A DNA stretch of 64,000 bases from Dietzia sp. B32. Lineage in GTDB: Bacteria; Actinomycetota; Actinomycetes; Mycobacteriales; Mycobacteriaceae. This document shows positions 44,056-55,932 of this stretch, piece after piece. The position numbers were made by a program, and so were the translations under genes. The stretch is from positions 2,604,001 to 2,668,000 of the forward strand of contig NZ_CP093845.1 in NCBI RefSeq assembly GCF_024732245.1. Reading direction: 5' to 3'. Under the pieces are notes generated by a model. The model saw only the letters and a list, made by a program, of their open reading frames with translations. It searched no databases and was not told the origin of the DNA. Positions within the stretch are counted from its first letter, which is position 1; every line of letters starts with the position of its first letter.

Positions 44056-45487
44056 GGCGGGCCTCCTGACTCGGGGGCGAGTCTGCAGAAGTGGAGCGGC
44101 TCAGCGCGGCGCGCTGGTGGGGGAGTGGCGGGACGGGGAACCCGCCGGCCGTGGGGTCGAAGGGCGCGGCGTCGAAGGAAGCGGAGTCGGAGGGCGCATG
44201 GTCGACGGACGTGGGGCCGACGGGCGCGCCCCGAGTGACGGACGCGGGACGGGGGCCGCCGTCGGTGGGCGTGGCCCGGCCGCCGCGCCGGGATCGGGTC
44301 CGGTGGACGACGACGATGACCGCCACCGCGGCCAGTCCCGCGATCACCATGGCGGGCGTGAGGAGCGTCGAATCGGGTCCCACGATCACCCGGATGGTGG
44401 CCACAGCCATCACCCAGGCCAGGGAGACGGGGATGAGCACCTTCCAGCCGAAGGCCATGAACTGGTCGTAGCGCAGTCGCGGGAGGGTCGCCCGTAGCCA
44501 CATGAACAGGAACATGAAGGTCCACACCTTGGCGACGAACCACAGCAGCGCCCACCACCCGGAGTCCGCGCCGTCGATCAGCGAGAACGGCAGCGGAGCC
44601 TGCCAGCCGCCGAGGAACAGCGTCGCCGCCAGCGCGGAGACGGTGGTCATGTTGACGTACTCGGCCAGCATGAACATCGCGAAGCGCAGCGAGGAGTACT
44701 CGGTGTGGAACCCGCCCACCAGTTCGCCCTCGGCCTCGGGCAGGTCGAAGGGGGCGCGGTTGGTCTCGCCGACCATGGAGATGACGTAGATGACGAACGA
44801 GGGCAGCAGCAGGAACACGAACCACACCTGGGACTGGGCGGCGACGATCCCCGACGTCGACATGGTCCCGGCGAAGAGGAACACCCCGACGAACGACAGC
44901 GCCATGGCGATCTCGTAGCTGATCACCTGGGCGGTGGAACGCAGGCCACCGAGTAGTGGGTAGGTCGAGCCGGAGGACCAGCCGGCCAGCACTATCCCGT
45001 ACACCCCGATCGAGGTGACGGCGAGGATGTAGAGCACGCCGACGTTCAAGTCCGTGAGCTGCAGCGGCGTGGAGTGGCCGAAGACGGAGACCACGGGGCC
45101 GAAGGGGATGACCGCGAACGCCATGAACGCCGGGATCACCGCGATGACCGGCGCGAGCAGGAAGATCGGCTTGTCGACCCCCGCCGGGATCAGTCCCTCC
45201 TTGAGCGCGATCTTCACGCCGTCGGCCAGGCTCTGCAGGATCCCTGCGGGGCCGACGCGGTTGGGTCCGATGCGCATCTGCATCCACGCGAGGACCTTGC
45301 GTTCGAGGTAGATGGCCGCGAGCACGGTCACCACGAGGAACACGAAGACGGCGAGGACCTTGGCCAACACCAGCCACCACGGGTCCGTGCCGAAGGCCGC
45401 GAGGTCGGCACCGGTGGTCGACAGGTCCGCGGCGGCGAGCACGGCGGGTCCGTTCGCCGCGACCCCGGTCACCGCGACCCCGGTCAT
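44048..45487 (-). CDS. nuoH: NADH-quinone oxidoreductase subunit H
   Basis: A 479-residue eight-helix subunit that forms the quinone chamber. '[21 protein letters not shown]' (near residue 60, split by the conserved Arg/Gly-Pro-Asn), '[13 protein letters not shown]', '[26 protein letters not shown]' (the acidic loop, near 270) and '[13 protein letters not shown]' are all present. The C-terminal ~75 residues are a low-complexity Pro/Ala/Ser tail beyond the last helix. ATG 45487 overlaps the nuoG stop. Confidence 0.95.
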   Translation of the reverse strand: MTGVAVTGVAANGPAVLAAADLSTTGADLAAFGTDPWWLVLAKVLAVFVFLVVTVLAAIYLERKVLAWMQMRIGPNRVGPAGILQSLADGVKIALKEGLIPAGVDKPIFLLAPVIAVIPAFMAFAVIPFGPVVSVFGHSTPLQLTDLNVGVLYILAVTSIGVYGIVLAGWSSGSTYPLLGGLRSTAQVISYEIAMALSFVGVFLFAGTMSTSGIVAAQSQVWFVFLLLPSFVIYVISMVGETNRAPFDLPEAEGELVGGFHTEYSSLRFAMFMLAEYVNMTTVSALAATLFLGGWQAPLPFSLIDGADSGWWALLWFVAKVWTFMFLFMWLRATLPRLRYDQFMAFGWKVLIPVSLAWVMAVATIRVIVGPDSTLLTPAMVIAGLAAVAVIVVVHRTRSRRGGRATPTDGGPRPASVTRGAPVGPTSVDHAPSDSASFDAAPFDPTAGGFPVPPLPHQRAALSRSTSADSPPSQEARHA

Positions 45488-48212
45488 GACGCCACCTCCC
45501 CGGCCGCGATGGACACCACGTCGCCCGCGCCGGCGGCGAGAGTCGCGTTCACGGCGGACCCGGGCGAATTCTGCGGCACCCACACCACGCGGTCGGGCAT
45601 CTCGGTGACGGCCAGCGGCAGGGAGATCGCCCCGCGGTCGGTGGAGACGGTCACCGGGTCGCCGTCGACGGCTCCGAGTTCGTGGGCGGTCGCCGGCGAC
45701 AGGCGGGCCACGGGGCGGCGGGCGGTGCCGGCGAGGTGCGGCTCCCCGTCCTGCATTCGGCCGTCGTCGAGCAGCATCCGCCACGTGGCCAGGACCGCCT
45801 GCCCGGCGCCGGGCTCCGGACCCGCAGCCGCACCCGTGCCCGCCCCCGCCGAGGCCCTCCCATCCGCAGCCGCCCCTGACGAGGGCGTCTCGCCTGCGCT
45901 TCGGTCGGTGCGAGACGCCATCCCGGCGTGCGGCTGCGGGCCGGCGTGCGCGGATGCGGGGCGGAGTGCGTGGCCGACGGCCTGCATCTCGCGGCGCACC
46001 GACTCCACGTCCGCCAAGCCGAACCATGCTCCGGTCTCCTCCGCCAGGGCATTGAGGATCCGGTGGTCGGGCAGCGCGTCGGTACCGGTCAGGGCCGCGG
46101 CGAAGGGGCGGGTCCGGCCCTCCCAGTTCACGAACATGCCCGCCTTCTCGGCGACTGCAGCGACCGGCAGGACGACGTCGGCGCGGTCGGTGATCTCGCT
46201 GCGCCGCAGTTCGAGGCTCACGACGAAGCCGGCGGCGTCGATCGCAGCCAGGGCGGCCCGCGGGTCGGGCAGGTCGGCGGCCTCGACCCCGGCGATGAGC
46301 AGGGCCGCGAGCTCGCCCGATCCGGCCGCGGCCAGCTGCTCGTCGGTGCTCCGGCCGGGCGTCGTGGGCAGATCGTCGCAGCGCCACAGCTCGGCGAGGG
46401 TCCGCCGGGCGTCGTCATCCGTGACGGGAGCGCCGCCGGGCAGCAGTCCCGGCAGGCACCCGGTCTCGAGCGCCCCGCGCTCTCCCGCGCGCCGGGGAAT
46501 CCACGCCAGCCGTGCGCCGGTCGCGTCCGCGAGCGCACATAGGGCGGACAGGCCGCCCGGGATCGCGCCGAGCCGTTCGCCCACGAGGATGATCGCGCCG
46601 GGCTCGCGCAGCAGCGAGGGCAGGGCGCCGCGGGTGGGGTCGGTGGTCGCGGAGGACCCGGTTCCGCTGGCAGTCGCGTCGCCGCCGGGGTCTGCGCCGT
46701 CGGGATCTGCGCCGCCGGGGTCGGAAGGGACGACGGCGAGGGCGTTCAGCACCTCGGGCTCCGCCCCGGGGACGGTCGGCAGCAGGGCGGCGCGGGTCTT
46801 GCGGACGGCCGGCGTCGCGAAGGGGGCGATCGAGAAGACCTTCACCCCGTGGTCGCGGGCGGCGCGGCGCAGGCGGAGGAAGACGATCGGCGACTCCTCC
46901 TCCGGGTCGAAGCCCACGAGCAGCACCGCCGGTGCGGTCTCGAGGTCGGCGTAGGTGACGGCCTCGCCGCCCTGGCCCGGCCCGCTGTCCTGACCCGGCC
47001 CGCCGCCGGATCCCTGCTCCGACCCTCCGCCCGGGCCGCGCCTGGCGACCCGGTCGGCCAGGAAGTCCGCCTCCTCGGCCGAATGTCGGCGGGCGCGGAA
47101 GTCGACGTCGTTCGTGCCGAGCACCGTGCGGGCGAACTTGGCGTACGCGTAGGCGTCCTCGGCGGTGAGCCTGCCCCCGGTGAGGACCCCGGCCCGTCCG
47201 CGCGCCGCGGCCAGCCCCTGGGCAGCGGTCGCCAGGGCGGTGGACCACGCGACCGGGACCAGCCCGCCGCCCTCGCCGCGGACCATCGGGGTGGTGATGC
47301 GGTCGCGCTGGGTCGCGTAGGTGAACGCCCACCGGCCCTTGTCGCAGTTCCACTCCTCGTTGACCTCGGGGTCGTCGCCGGCGAGGCGGCGCAGGACCTT
47401 CCCGCGTCGGTGGTCGGTGCGCTGCCCGCAACCGCTGGCGCAGTGCTCGCAGACCGCCGGACTGGAGACCAGGTCGAAGGGACGGGCGCGGAAGCGGTAC
47501 TGCGCACCGGTGAGGGCGCCGACCGGGCAGATCTGGACCGTGTTACCGGAGAAATAGGACTCGAAGGGCTCGTCGCCGTAGACCCCTACCTGCTGCTGGG
47601 CCCCGCGCTCGAAGAGGTCGATGAACGGGTCCCCGGCGATCTGCTCGGAGAAGCGGGTGCACCGGGCGCACATGACGCAGCGTTCGCGGTCGAGCAGTAC
47701 CTGCGACGAGATGGCGATCGGTTTGGGGAACGTCCGCTTGACCTCGGTGAACCGCGAGTGCCCGTGGCCACTGGACAGGGCCTGGTTCTGCAGCGGGCAC
47801 TCGCCGCCCTTGTCGCACACCGGGCAGTCCAGCGGGTGGTTGATGAGCAGCAGCTCCATCACCCCGCGCTGGGCCTTGTCCGCGACCGGGGAGGTGAACT
47901 GCGTCCGCACCTGCATGTCCTGGGTGACCGGGGTGGTGCACGAGGTGACGGGTTTGGGGGCGCCCTCGACCTCGACGATGCACTGGCGGCACGCCCCGGC
48001 CGGCTCGAGCAGCGGATGGTCGCAGAAGCGGGGGATCTGCACGCCCATCCGTTCGGCTGCGCGGATGATGAGCGTGCCCGGCGGCACGGAGACCTCGACG
48101 CCGTCGACGGTGAGCGTGACGAGGTCGTCGGCGCGGTTTGAATCGGCGCGGTCGTGTTCCGGGTCCTGGGCGGGGCCGCGGGCGTAGCGGGGCACGCCTG
48201 ACTGGGCCGAGG

Positions 48213-48216
<4 letters not shown>
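45484..48216 (-). CDS. nuoG: NADH-quinone oxidoreductase subunit G
   Basis: A 910-residue iron-sulfur subunit. The N-terminal ferredoxin domain binds N1b ('[10 protein letters not shown]' with the flanking Cys). '[17 protein letters not shown]' binds N5/N4-type clusters, with the His ligand, and '[10 protein letters not shown]' and 'ICPVGALT' complete them. '[13 protein letters not shown]' plus a later 'WNCDKGRW' forms the extra N7 cluster. The molybdopterin-oxidoreductase-like region follows, with Gly/Asp/Pro-rich low-complexity inserts around residues 390-420 and 800-840. ATG 48216 overlaps the nuoF stop (ATGA). Confidence 0.95.
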
Positions 48217-49628
<1,412 letters not shown>

Positions 49629-49629
49629 G

Positions 49630-50427
49630 TCAGGCCTCCTCGTCCGGTGAGGTGGTGGTCGGCTCGGTGGTGGTCGGCTCGGTGGAGTCGTCCGGCCCCG
49701 CGGGGGCGTGCATGTCGTGGTCGCGGGCGATCCGCAGCCCGACCAGCGTCGCGTCGCCGGGGGCACCGTCGTTCGCGCCGGGGCGGGTATCGGGGAAACC
49801 GGCGAGGATGCGGGAGGTCTCGCGGAACGTGCACAGCGGTGCGCCGCGGGTCGGGGTCACCGTCCGGCCGGCCCGCAGGTCGTCCACCACCTGACGGGCG
49901 GAGGCGGGGGTCTGGTCGTCGAAGAACTCCCAGTTGACCATCATCACCGGTGCGTAGTCGCAGGCCGCGTTGCACTCGATGTGCTCCAGCGTCACGCGGC
50001 CGTCGTCGGTGGTGCCGGGCCCGTCGAGTCCCAGGTGGTCGCACAGGTCGGCGTAGATCTCGTCGCCGCCCATCACCGCGCACAGCGTGTTGGTGCACAC
50101 CCCGACCAGGTAGTCGCCCGTGGGCGTGCGCCGGTACATCGAGTAGAACGTGGCGACGGCCATGACCTCGGCGGAGGTGAGTCCGACGGCGAGGGCGCAG
50201 AACTCGATGCCGGCGGGCGTGAGGTGCCCGTCCTCCGCCTGGACGAGGTGGAGGAGTGGCAGCAACGCCGAGCGGGCCTGCGGGTAGCGGGCGATGATCA
50301 CCTCGGCGTCGGCCCGCAGCCTCGCCAGGACGGCGTCGGGATAGTGCCGCCGGGCCCCGGGCCGGACGATCACCCCCGGCTCGTCGGGCTTCTGCCCGAA
50401 CTCCAGGAACACCGGCTCGCTGCTCAT
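49630..50427 (-). CDS. nuoE: NADH-quinone oxidoreductase subunit E
   Basis: A 265-residue thioredoxin-like subunit with the [2Fe-2S] cluster N1a: the four cysteines are in 'CTNTLC' and '[10 protein letters not shown]'. '[21 protein letters not shown]' and '[11 protein letters not shown]' are family blocks. A low-complexity Thr/Pro/Glu tail of about 35 residues closes the protein. ATG 50427 overlaps the nuoD stop (ATGA). Confidence 0.95.
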   Translation of the reverse strand: MSSEPVFLEFGQKPDEPGVIVRPGARRHYPDAVLARLRADAEVIIARYPQARSALLPLLHLVQAEDGHLTPAGIEFCALAVGLTSAEVMAVATFYSMYRRTPTGDYLVGVCTNTLCAVMGGDEIYADLCDHLGLDGPGTTDDGRVTLEHIECNAACDYAPVMMVNWEFFDDQTPASARQVVDDLRAGRTVTPTRGAPLCTFRETSRILAGFPDTRPGANDGAPGDATLVGLRIARDHDMHAPAGPDDSTEPTTTEPTTTSPDEEA

Positions 50428-51734
50428 CGGTCCACCCCTCCCATCACGGGGTCGATGCTCGCGACCGCGGCGATGACATCGGAGAGCATCCCGCCCTCGC
50501 ACATCGCTGCCACGGCCTGCAGATTGGTGAACGACGGGTCGCGGTAGTGCACCCGGTACGGGCGGGTCCCGCCGTCGGAGACCATGTGCACCCCCAGCTC
50601 GCCGCGCGGGGATTCCACCGGCACGTACACCTGGCCCGGCGGGACCGGAAAGCCCTCGGTGACGAGCTTGAAGTGGTGGATCAGCGCCTCCATGGAGCTG
50701 TCCATGATCCTGCGGATGTGCTCGGCGGAGTTTCCCAGTCCGTCTGGTCCCACCTTGAGCTGGGCGGGCCAGGCGATCTTGGGGTCGTCGACCATCACCG
50801 GCCCGGGTTCGAGCCGGTCCAGGCACTGTTCGACGATCTTCAGCGACTCCTTCATCTCGTCGACCCGGATGACGAACCGGTCGTAGCAGTCGCTCGCCGA
50901 GCCGGTGATGACGTCGAACTCGTAGTCCTCGTACCCGCAGTACGGGTCGGACCGGCGCACGTCGTGTGGCAGGCCCGTCGCCCGTAGGACAGGGCCGGTC
51001 ACGCCGAGGGCCATGCACCCGGTGAGGTCCAGGTAGCCCACATCCTGCAGCCGCATCTTCCAGATGGGGTTCTCGCGCAGCAGCAACTCCATCTCGCGGA
51101 TCCGCCCGGGCATCACCTCGAGCAGTTCACGCACCTTCGGCACCGCGTCGTCCGGCAGGTCCTGGACCACGCCGCCGGGCCGGATGTAGGCGTGGTTCAT
51201 CCGCAGGCCGGTGATGACCTCGAACACGTCCAGGACCAGCTCGCGCTCCCGGAACCCGAAGAGCATCGGGGTGCTCGCCCCCAGCTCCAGGGCGCCGGTC
51301 GCGAGGGCCACCATGTGCGAGGAGATCCGGTTGAGCTCCATGAGCATCACCCGGATGACCGACGCCCTCGGCGGCACCTGGTCCGAGATCCCGAGCAGCT
51401 TCTCGACGCCCAGGCAGAAGGCGACCTCGTTGTAGAACGGCGACAGGTAGTCCATGCGGGTGACGAACGTGACGCCCTGCGTCCAGTAGCGGTATTCCAG
51501 GTTCTTCTCGATCCCCGTGTGCAGGTAACCGATCCCGCACTGGGCCTTCGTCACGGTCTCGCCCTCGATCTCGAGGATCAGCCGCAGGACACCGTGCGTG
51601 GACGGGTGCTGCGGGCCCATGTTGACCACGATGCGATCGTCATCGGCGTTGCGCGCGGCCTCGCTGATCGCGTCCCAGTCCTGCCCGGAGGCGGTGAGGA
51701 TCGTGCGGTCCCCGTTCGCGTGGTGGCTGCTCAC
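50424..51734 (-). CDS. nuoD: NADH-quinone oxidoreductase subunit D
   Basis: A 436-residue 49-kDa-type subunit that forms the quinone site with NuoB. '[15 protein letters not shown]' (quinone-site histidines), '[14 protein letters not shown]', '[13 protein letters not shown]' and '[10 protein letters not shown]' are intact, and the C-terminus ends '[10 protein letters not shown]' as usual. GTG 51734 overlaps the nuoC stop (GTGA). Confidence 0.96.
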   Translation of the reverse strand: MSSHHANGDRTILTASGQDWDAISEAARNADDDRIVVNMGPQHPSTHGVLRLILEIEGETVTKAQCGIGYLHTGIEKNLEYRYWTQGVTFVTRMDYLSPFYNEVAFCLGVEKLLGISDQVPPRASVIRVMLMELNRISSHMVALATGALELGASTPMLFGFRERELVLDVFEVITGLRMNHAYIRPGGVVQDLPDDAVPKVRELLEVMPGRIREMELLLRENPIWKMRLQDVGYLDLTGCMALGVTGPVLRATGLPHDVRRSDPYCGYEDYEFDVITGSASDCYDRFVIRVDEMKESLKIVEQCLDRLEPGPVMVDDPKIAWPAQLKVGPDGLGNSAEHIRRIMDSSMEALIHHFKLVTEGFPVPPGQVYVPVESPRGELGVHMVSDGGTRPYRVHYRDPSFTNLQAVAAMCEGGMLSDVIAAVASIDPVMGGVDR

Positions 51735-52486
51735 GAGTACGCCCTCCGCTGGTCCGGGGGTGCGATGGTGGCGCCCTTGTACTGCACGGGGATCCCGCCC
51801 AGCGGGTAGTCCTTGCGCTGCGGGTGGCCCTCCCAGTCGTCCGGCATCTCGATCCGCGTCAGCGACGGGTGGCCGTCGAAGATCACGCCGAAGAAGTCGT
51901 AGGTCTCCCGCTCGTGCCAGTCCGTCGTGGGATACACGCGGGTCAGGGTGGGGATGTGCGGATCCGCGTCCGGGGCCCACGTCTCGAGCATCACGCGTCG
52001 GTTGTGGGTGATCGACTGCAGCGGGTAGACCACGTGCAGCTCCCGGCCCGCGGCGTCGGGGTAGTGCACCCCGCTCGCGCCCAACGACATCTCGAACCGC
52101 AGGTCGGGGGTATCCCGGAGGGTCAGGGCCACCGCCGGTAGGTGCTCCCGCCCCACGTGCAGGGTGAGTTGCCCGCAGTGGACCACGACCTTCTCCACCG
52201 CCTCCTGAAAACTCGGTCCGCCCCGCTGCTGCAGGGCCGCGGCGAGCGCGCGCAGGAGCTCGTCGTCGTCGTCCTCATAGGGCGGTGGGGTGCTGCCGGG
52301 CATCTCCGTCGGGCGCACCAGGCCGCCGAACCCGGAGGTGTCCCCGGAGCCCCGCACCCCGAACATGCCGTGGCGCACGCCGATGGTGTCCGCGTCAGGG
52401 TTGTCCGTGCGGTCGGGTGTGTTCGGCGCGTCGGGTGCGCGGCCGCGGTCGGGGGTGCGGTCCCGGTCGGGGGTCGTGTCGGTCAC
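51731..52486 (-). CDS. nuoC: NADH-quinone oxidoreductase subunit C
   Basis: A 251-residue 30-kDa-type subunit. The conserved block is '[25 protein letters not shown]' (residues ~195-220), then '[16 protein letters not shown]'. The first ~45 residues are an Asp/Pro/Arg-rich near-repeat stretch absent from E. coli NuoC. GTG 52486 overlaps the nuoB stop (GTGA). NuoC and NuoD are separate here, not fused as in E. coli. Confidence 0.95.
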   Translation of the reverse strand: MTDTTPDRDRTPDRGRAPDAPNTPDRTDNPDADTIGVRHGMFGVRGSGDTSGFGGLVRPTEMPGSTPPPYEDDDDELLRALAAALQQRGGPSFQEAVEKVVVHCGQLTLHVGREHLPAVALTLRDTPDLRFEMSLGASGVHYPDAAGRELHVVYPLQSITHNRRVMLETWAPDADPHIPTLTRVYPTTDWHERETYDFFGVIFDGHPSLTRIEMPDDWEGHPQRKDYPLGGIPVQYKGATIAPPDQRRAYS

Positions 52487-53037
52487 CGGAACATCCCCTC
52501 GACGGGGATGAGCGGACGCTGGTCGAGCGCGGCTTGCTCGGCGGCCCGGATCGCCTCGGCCCGGTTGGCGCCCAGCGGCATGTTCTGGATCTTGTCGTGC
52601 AGCGTGATGATCGCGTGCATGAGCATCTCCGGCCGCGGCGGACATCCGGGCAGGTAGATGTCGACGGGCACGATGTGGTCGACGCCCTGCACGATCGCGT
52701 AGTTGTTGAACATCCCGCCCGACGACGCGCACACGCCCATCGACAGCACCCACTTGGGTTCGGCCATCTGGTCGTACACCTGCCGCAGGACCGGTGCCAT
52801 CTTCTGCGACACCCGGCCCGCCACGATCATGAGATCGGCCTGCCGGGGGGAGGCGCGGAAGACCTCCGTGCCGAAGCGGGCCAGGTCGTAGCGGCCGCCG
52901 CTGGTGGACATCATCTCGATCGCGCAGCACGCCAGCCCGAACGTCGCCGGCCACAGCGACCCCTTGCGCATGTAGCCCGCCAGCTGCTCGACCGTGGTCA
53001 GCAGGAAACCGGCCGGCACCTTCTCCTCGAGTCCCAT
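52483..53037 (-). CDS. nuoB: NADH-quinone oxidoreductase subunit B
   Basis: A 184-residue PSST-type subunit carrying cluster N2, the electron donor to quinone. '[10 protein letters not shown]' supplies the tandem cysteines, '[11 protein letters not shown]' and '[12 protein letters not shown]' the other two. '[15 protein letters not shown]' is conserved. ATG 53037 is separated from nuoA by 27 bases that contain GGAAAGGAG. Confidence 0.96.
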   Translation of the reverse strand: MGLEEKVPAGFLLTTVEQLAGYMRKGSLWPATFGLACCAIEMMSTSGGRYDLARFGTEVFRASPRQADLMIVAGRVSQKMAPVLRQVYDQMAEPKWVLSMGVCASSGGMFNNYAIVQGVDHIVPVDIYLPGCPPRPEMLMHAIITLHDKIQNMPLGANRAEAIRAAEQAALDQRPLIPVEGMFR

Positions 53038-53064
53038 CTCGGCGCTCCTTTCCGGCGTTCCGGG

Positions 53065-53424
53065 TCAGTCCCAGCTCAGTCCGCCGCGGCGCCACTCGTA
53101 GGCGTAGGCGACGGAGACGTTGAACACGAACAGGGCCATCGCGGCCAGCCCGAAGACGCCGAGCTGATCGAAGTGGACGGCCCACGGATAGAGGAAGAGG
53201 ATCTCGATGCCGAAGATGATGAACAGCATCGCGGTGAGGTAGTACTTCACCGGGAAACGGCCGCCCCCCGCCGGTTGCGGCGTGGGCTGGATGCCGCACT
53301 CGTAGGCCTCGAGTTTGGCGCGGTTGAACCGGCTGGGCCCGGCGAAGGAGGACACGCCCGAGGAGAAGACGGCGAAGGCGACGGCCAGGGCCCCGAGGAC
53401 CAGGATCGGCACGTATTCGTTCAC
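53065..53424 (-). CDS. nuoA: NADH-quinone oxidoreductase subunit A
   Basis: A 119-residue three-helix subunit and the first gene of the operon. '[15 protein letters not shown]' is the flexible loop with the conserved ECG near the quinone site, and '[23 protein letters not shown]' the middle helix with its conserved acidic residues. The GTG at 53424 follows GAGGAG. The 228-base region upstream holds a CRP-type site. Confidence 0.95.
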   Translation of the reverse strand: MNEYVPILVLGALAVAFAVFSSGVSSFAGPSRFNRAKLEAYECGIQPTPQPAGGGRFPVKYYLTAMLFIIFGIEILFLYPWAVHFDQLGVFGLAAMALFVFNVSVAYAYEWRRGGLSWD

Positions 53425-53566
53425 GACGCGTCACTCCTCGCGCTTGTGATGAGAAGCCGCCTGTGGGCGGGCCTCTGCTGCAACCGCAGGGGGTTCGAGC
53501 GACCGGCGTTGGTGGGGTGCCGGTCGACCGCCTCCCCGGCGGGCCGTGCATTGTGCGGCCCGCGAG

Positions 53567-53582
53567 TGTGACTCTACTCACA
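53567..53582. promoter_or_regulatory. CRP/GlxR-type binding site upstream of the nuo operon
   Basis: TGTGA-CTCTAC-TCACA matches TGTGA-N6-TCACA exactly. It is centred about 150 bases before nuoA and about 80 bases after the end of the receiver-domain gene. In corynebacteria and mycobacteria this motif is bound by cAMP-responsive GlxR/Crp, which controls respiration genes; binding here is inferred. Confidence 0.5.
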
Positions 53583-53652
53583 CCATGTTGACGTATGTCG
53601 GGGGTTCGAGCAGTCGGCGTGTCCGTCCAGCTCGTGAGGCGTCGGGTCGGCG

Positions 53653-54057
53653 TCAGGCGGGGGCGAGGAGTCCGGTGACGGCGTCGCGCAGGCGCAGCGG
53701 ATCGATCGGATGGGGAACCGAGGCGTCCGCGCGGGACCAGTCGGCGAGCCAGCGGTCGTCCGCCCGGCCGATGAGCACCAGCACCGGTGGGCAGTGGTCG
53801 AGCTCGTCCCGCAGCTGCTTGGCCATGCCGAGTCCGCCGGTGGGCGTCGCCTCGCCGTCGAGGATCGCCAGGTCGACCCCGCCGGCGTCGAGGTGTTCGA
53901 GGGCGACCGGGGCCGTGGCGACCTCGAGGTACGTCAGCCGGGGCAGGTCCGGGTGCGGGCGGGTGCCGAGAGCGGACACCACGCGGCTACGGGTGGCGGC
54001 GTCGTGGCTGTAGACGAGCACCCGCAGGGCGACGTCGTGGCCTGTGGTCTCGGTCAC
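53653..54057 (-). CDS. Receiver-domain (response-regulator-like) protein upstream of nuo
   Basis: A 134-residue single-domain protein with a CheY-like fold: '[20 protein letters not shown]', '[26 protein letters not shown]' (Asp of 'ILDGE' at the phosphorylation position) and '[18 protein letters not shown]', where the usual Thr/Ser and Lys are less clear. It has no output domain. M. tuberculosis has a similar stand-alone regulator (Rv3143, from memory) just before its nuo operon, so the linkage is conserved. GTG 54057 is supported by TAGCAT 7 bases upstream; the longer open frame is rejected. Confidence 0.82.
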   Translation of the reverse strand: MTETTGHDVALRVLVYSHDAATRSRVVSALGTRPHPDLPRLTYLEVATAPVALEHLDAGGVDLAILDGEATPTGGLGMAKQLRDELDHCPPVLVLIGRADDRWLADWSRADASVPHPIDPLRLRDAVTGLLAPA

Positions 54058-54256
54058 GATCGCGATGCTACCGAGGGCGGGTGGCCGCAGGAGGCGGGAT
54101 GGGCGAGAATCGGAGGTTGCGCGGCGGTGCCCGGCTTGCGCTGCCGGAATGGACCAAAGAGGGCGCGTACGTGGGCGTTTGGCGTACACAGGAGGCGCGT
54201 AAGCCGGGGGCGCCGAGCGGGGCTGCGTTTCCGGGCGAGGCTGGCCCGAAATGAGC

Positions 54257-54291
54257 GACGCGGCCCGGGCTCGAGAGCTCCGGGCCGCGTC
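54257..54291 (-). terminator. Hairpin terminator after tRNA-Ser(GGA)
   Basis: A perfect 12-bp stem (GACGCGGCCCGG with its complement) just downstream of the tRNA on the minus strand. A short ATTTCG follows. Confidence 0.6.
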
Positions 54292-54296
54292 TGCGG

Positions 54297-54384
54297 CGGA
54301 GGATAGGGGATTTGAACCCCTGAGGGGCTATAAACCCCAACCCGCGTTCCAGGCGAGCGCCATAGGCCACTAGGCGAATCCTCC
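54297..54384 (-). tRNA. tRNA-Ser(GGA)
   Basis: On the minus strand GGAGGAT and ATCCTCC form the acceptor, with discriminator G. The anticodon loop CTGGAAC gives GGA, which reads UCC/UCU. It has a long variable arm and a standard T-loop. CCA is not encoded. Confidence 0.96.
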
Positions 54385-54493
54385 GTGGAGGAGAATACCC
54401 AGGACGCGCAAGCGGAGGCAAACCGCGGGGCCGTGGGCGACCGCGTCGGGGGTCCGGGCGGTGGGTGGGGTGCGGCGTGAGCGGTGGCACGGC

Positions 54494-54499
54494 TAGACT
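54494..54499 (+). promoter_or_regulatory. -10 box of the SRP RNA gene
   Basis: TAGACT lies exactly 7 bases before the first base of the SRP RNA stem. Confidence 0.55.
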
Positions 54500-54506
54500 C
54501 GTAACC

Positions 54507-54594
54507 GGACCCCGCGCGGCGTCCATCCTGTGAACTCCCCCAGGGCCGGAAGGCAGCAAGGGTCAGCGGGCTCTGGCGGGTGCGCGGGGTCCCC
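54507..54594 (+). ncRNA. ffs: Signal recognition particle RNA (small bacterial 4.5S type)
   Basis: The ends pair perfectly (GGACCCCGCGC with GCGCGGGGTCC), and the apical domain has the Ffh-binding signature: GGCCGGAAGGCAGCAAGG with a GGAA tetraloop and the asymmetric AGCA loop. The RNA directs membrane proteins to the translocon. It sits between tRNA-Ser(GGA) and the AspB-like gene; mycobacteria have ffs in an equivalent place, from memory. Confidence 0.93.
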
Positions 54595-54657
54595 TTATGT
54601 CTTGGGACATGTCTTAGGGCACCAACACCGAAGTTGTCGATCCCGCCGGAGGCCACA

Positions 54658-55932
54658 GTGGCGCTGTCCGATCTCCCCGCCGACGAACTCGCCCGACTCG
54701 AGTCGCAACTGGCCGCCGAGTACGACGCGCTGGCCGACAAGGGTCTGGCCCTGGACCTGACCCGCGGAAAGCCCTCGCCCGAGCAGTTGGACCTGTCCGA
54801 GCGACTGCTGTCGCTGCCGGGGGAGGGCGACCACACGGCGGGCAAGACCGACGTCCGCAACTACGGCGGCGGCGCGGGACTGCCCGAGCTGCGGTCGATC
54901 ATCGCCGAGTTGCTCGGGGTCGAGACCGACCGCGTGCTCGCCCAGGACAACGCGAGCCTGTCGATCATGTACGACCTGCTGACGTTCTCCATGCTGTTCG
55001 GTACGCCCGATTCCCAGCGACCGTGGAAGGACGAGCCCGTCCTGCGCTGGCTGTGCCCGGTGCCCGGCTACGACCGCCACTTCAACATCACCGAGACGCT
55101 GGGGATCGAGATGATCCCGGTTCCGTTGGGCCCGACCGGTCCGGACATGGACGAGGTCGAGCGTCTCGTGTCGAATGACCCGTCCATCAAGGGCATGTGG
55201 TGCGTCCCGATCTTCGCCAACCCGACCGGCGCGGTGTACGACGACCACACCGTGTCCCGGCTCGCGCGCATGGCGACCGCGGCCCCGGACTTCCGGATCG
55301 TCTGGGACAACGCCTACGTCGTCCACACGCTCACCGAGGACTTCCCCAAGGTCCCGGACGTGGACACACTGGCCGCCGAGGCGGGGCACCCCAACCGCTT
55401 CTGGCAGGTCTGCTCGACCTCCAAGATCACCTTCGCCGGGGCGGGCGTGTCGTTCTTCTCGGCCTCGCGGGCCAATCTCGACTGGTACCTCGGCCACACC
55501 TCCGTGCGCTCCATCGGACCGAACAAGGTCAACCAGCTCGCGCACGCGCGGTTCTTCGGTGATGCCGACGGGGTGCGCGAGCACATGCTCCGCCACCGCA
55601 AGGTCATCGCGCCGAAGTTCGAGGCCGCGGCCGTCGCCCTGACCCGCCGGCTGGGCGAGTACGACGTGGCCGGGTGGACCCGGCCCGAGGGCGGATACTT
55701 CATCGACCTCGAGGTGGTCGACGGCACCGCCACCGAGACCGTCCGCCTGGCCAAGAAGGCCGGGGTGGCCCTCACCCCGGCCGGGTCCGCGTACCCGTAC
55801 GGCAAGGATCCCGACGACCGTCACATCCGGCTGGCGCCCACGCTGCCGCCGCTGGCGGAGGTCGAGACCGCCATGGACGTCGTGGGTCTGTGCGCCCTCC
55901 TGGCGGCCTGCCGGGCGGCGCTCGCCGGCTGA
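54658..55932 (+). CDS. Class I aminotransferase, AspB-like (Rv3722c type)
   Basis: A 424-residue PLP enzyme of the branch typified by mycobacterial Rv3722c, reported as the main aspartate aminotransferase there. 'DLTRGKPSPEQLDLSERLL' is the distinctive N-terminus. 'FANPTGAVYDDHTV' and 'WDNAYVVHTL' bind cofactor, and the Schiff-base lysine is in 'TSKITFAGAGVSFF'. 'RPEGGYFIDLEVVDG' and the carboxylate-binding 'RHIRLAPTLPP' are at the C-terminus. GTG 54658 follows GGAGG at 5 bases. It lies next to ffs and upstream of dnaX, as in relatives. Confidence 0.9.
   Translation: MALSDLPADELARLESQLAAEYDALADKGLALDLTRGKPSPEQLDLSERLLSLPGEGDHTAGKTDVRNYGGGAGLPELRSIIAELLGVETDRVLAQDNASLSIMYDLLTFSMLFGTPDSQRPWKDEPVLRWLCPVPGYDRHFNITETLGIEMIPVPLGPTGPDMDEVERLVSNDPSIKGMWCVPIFANPTGAVYDDHTVSRLARMATAAPDFRIVWDNAYVVHTLTEDFPKVPDVDTLAAEAGHPNRFWQVCSTSKITFAGAGVSFFSASRANLDWYLGHTSVRSIGPNKVNQLAHARFFGDADGVREHMLRHRKVIAPKFEAAAVALTRRLGEYDVAGWTRPEGGYFIDLEVVDGTATETVRLAKKAGVALTPAGSAYPYGKDPDDRHIRLAPTLPPLAEVETAMDVVGLCALLAACRAALAG

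Noticed and set aside
45074-46954. 626-codon plus-strand open frame opposite nuoH/nuoG
   Set aside because: No start signal or recognisable fold; it is antisense to clearly identified complex I genes.
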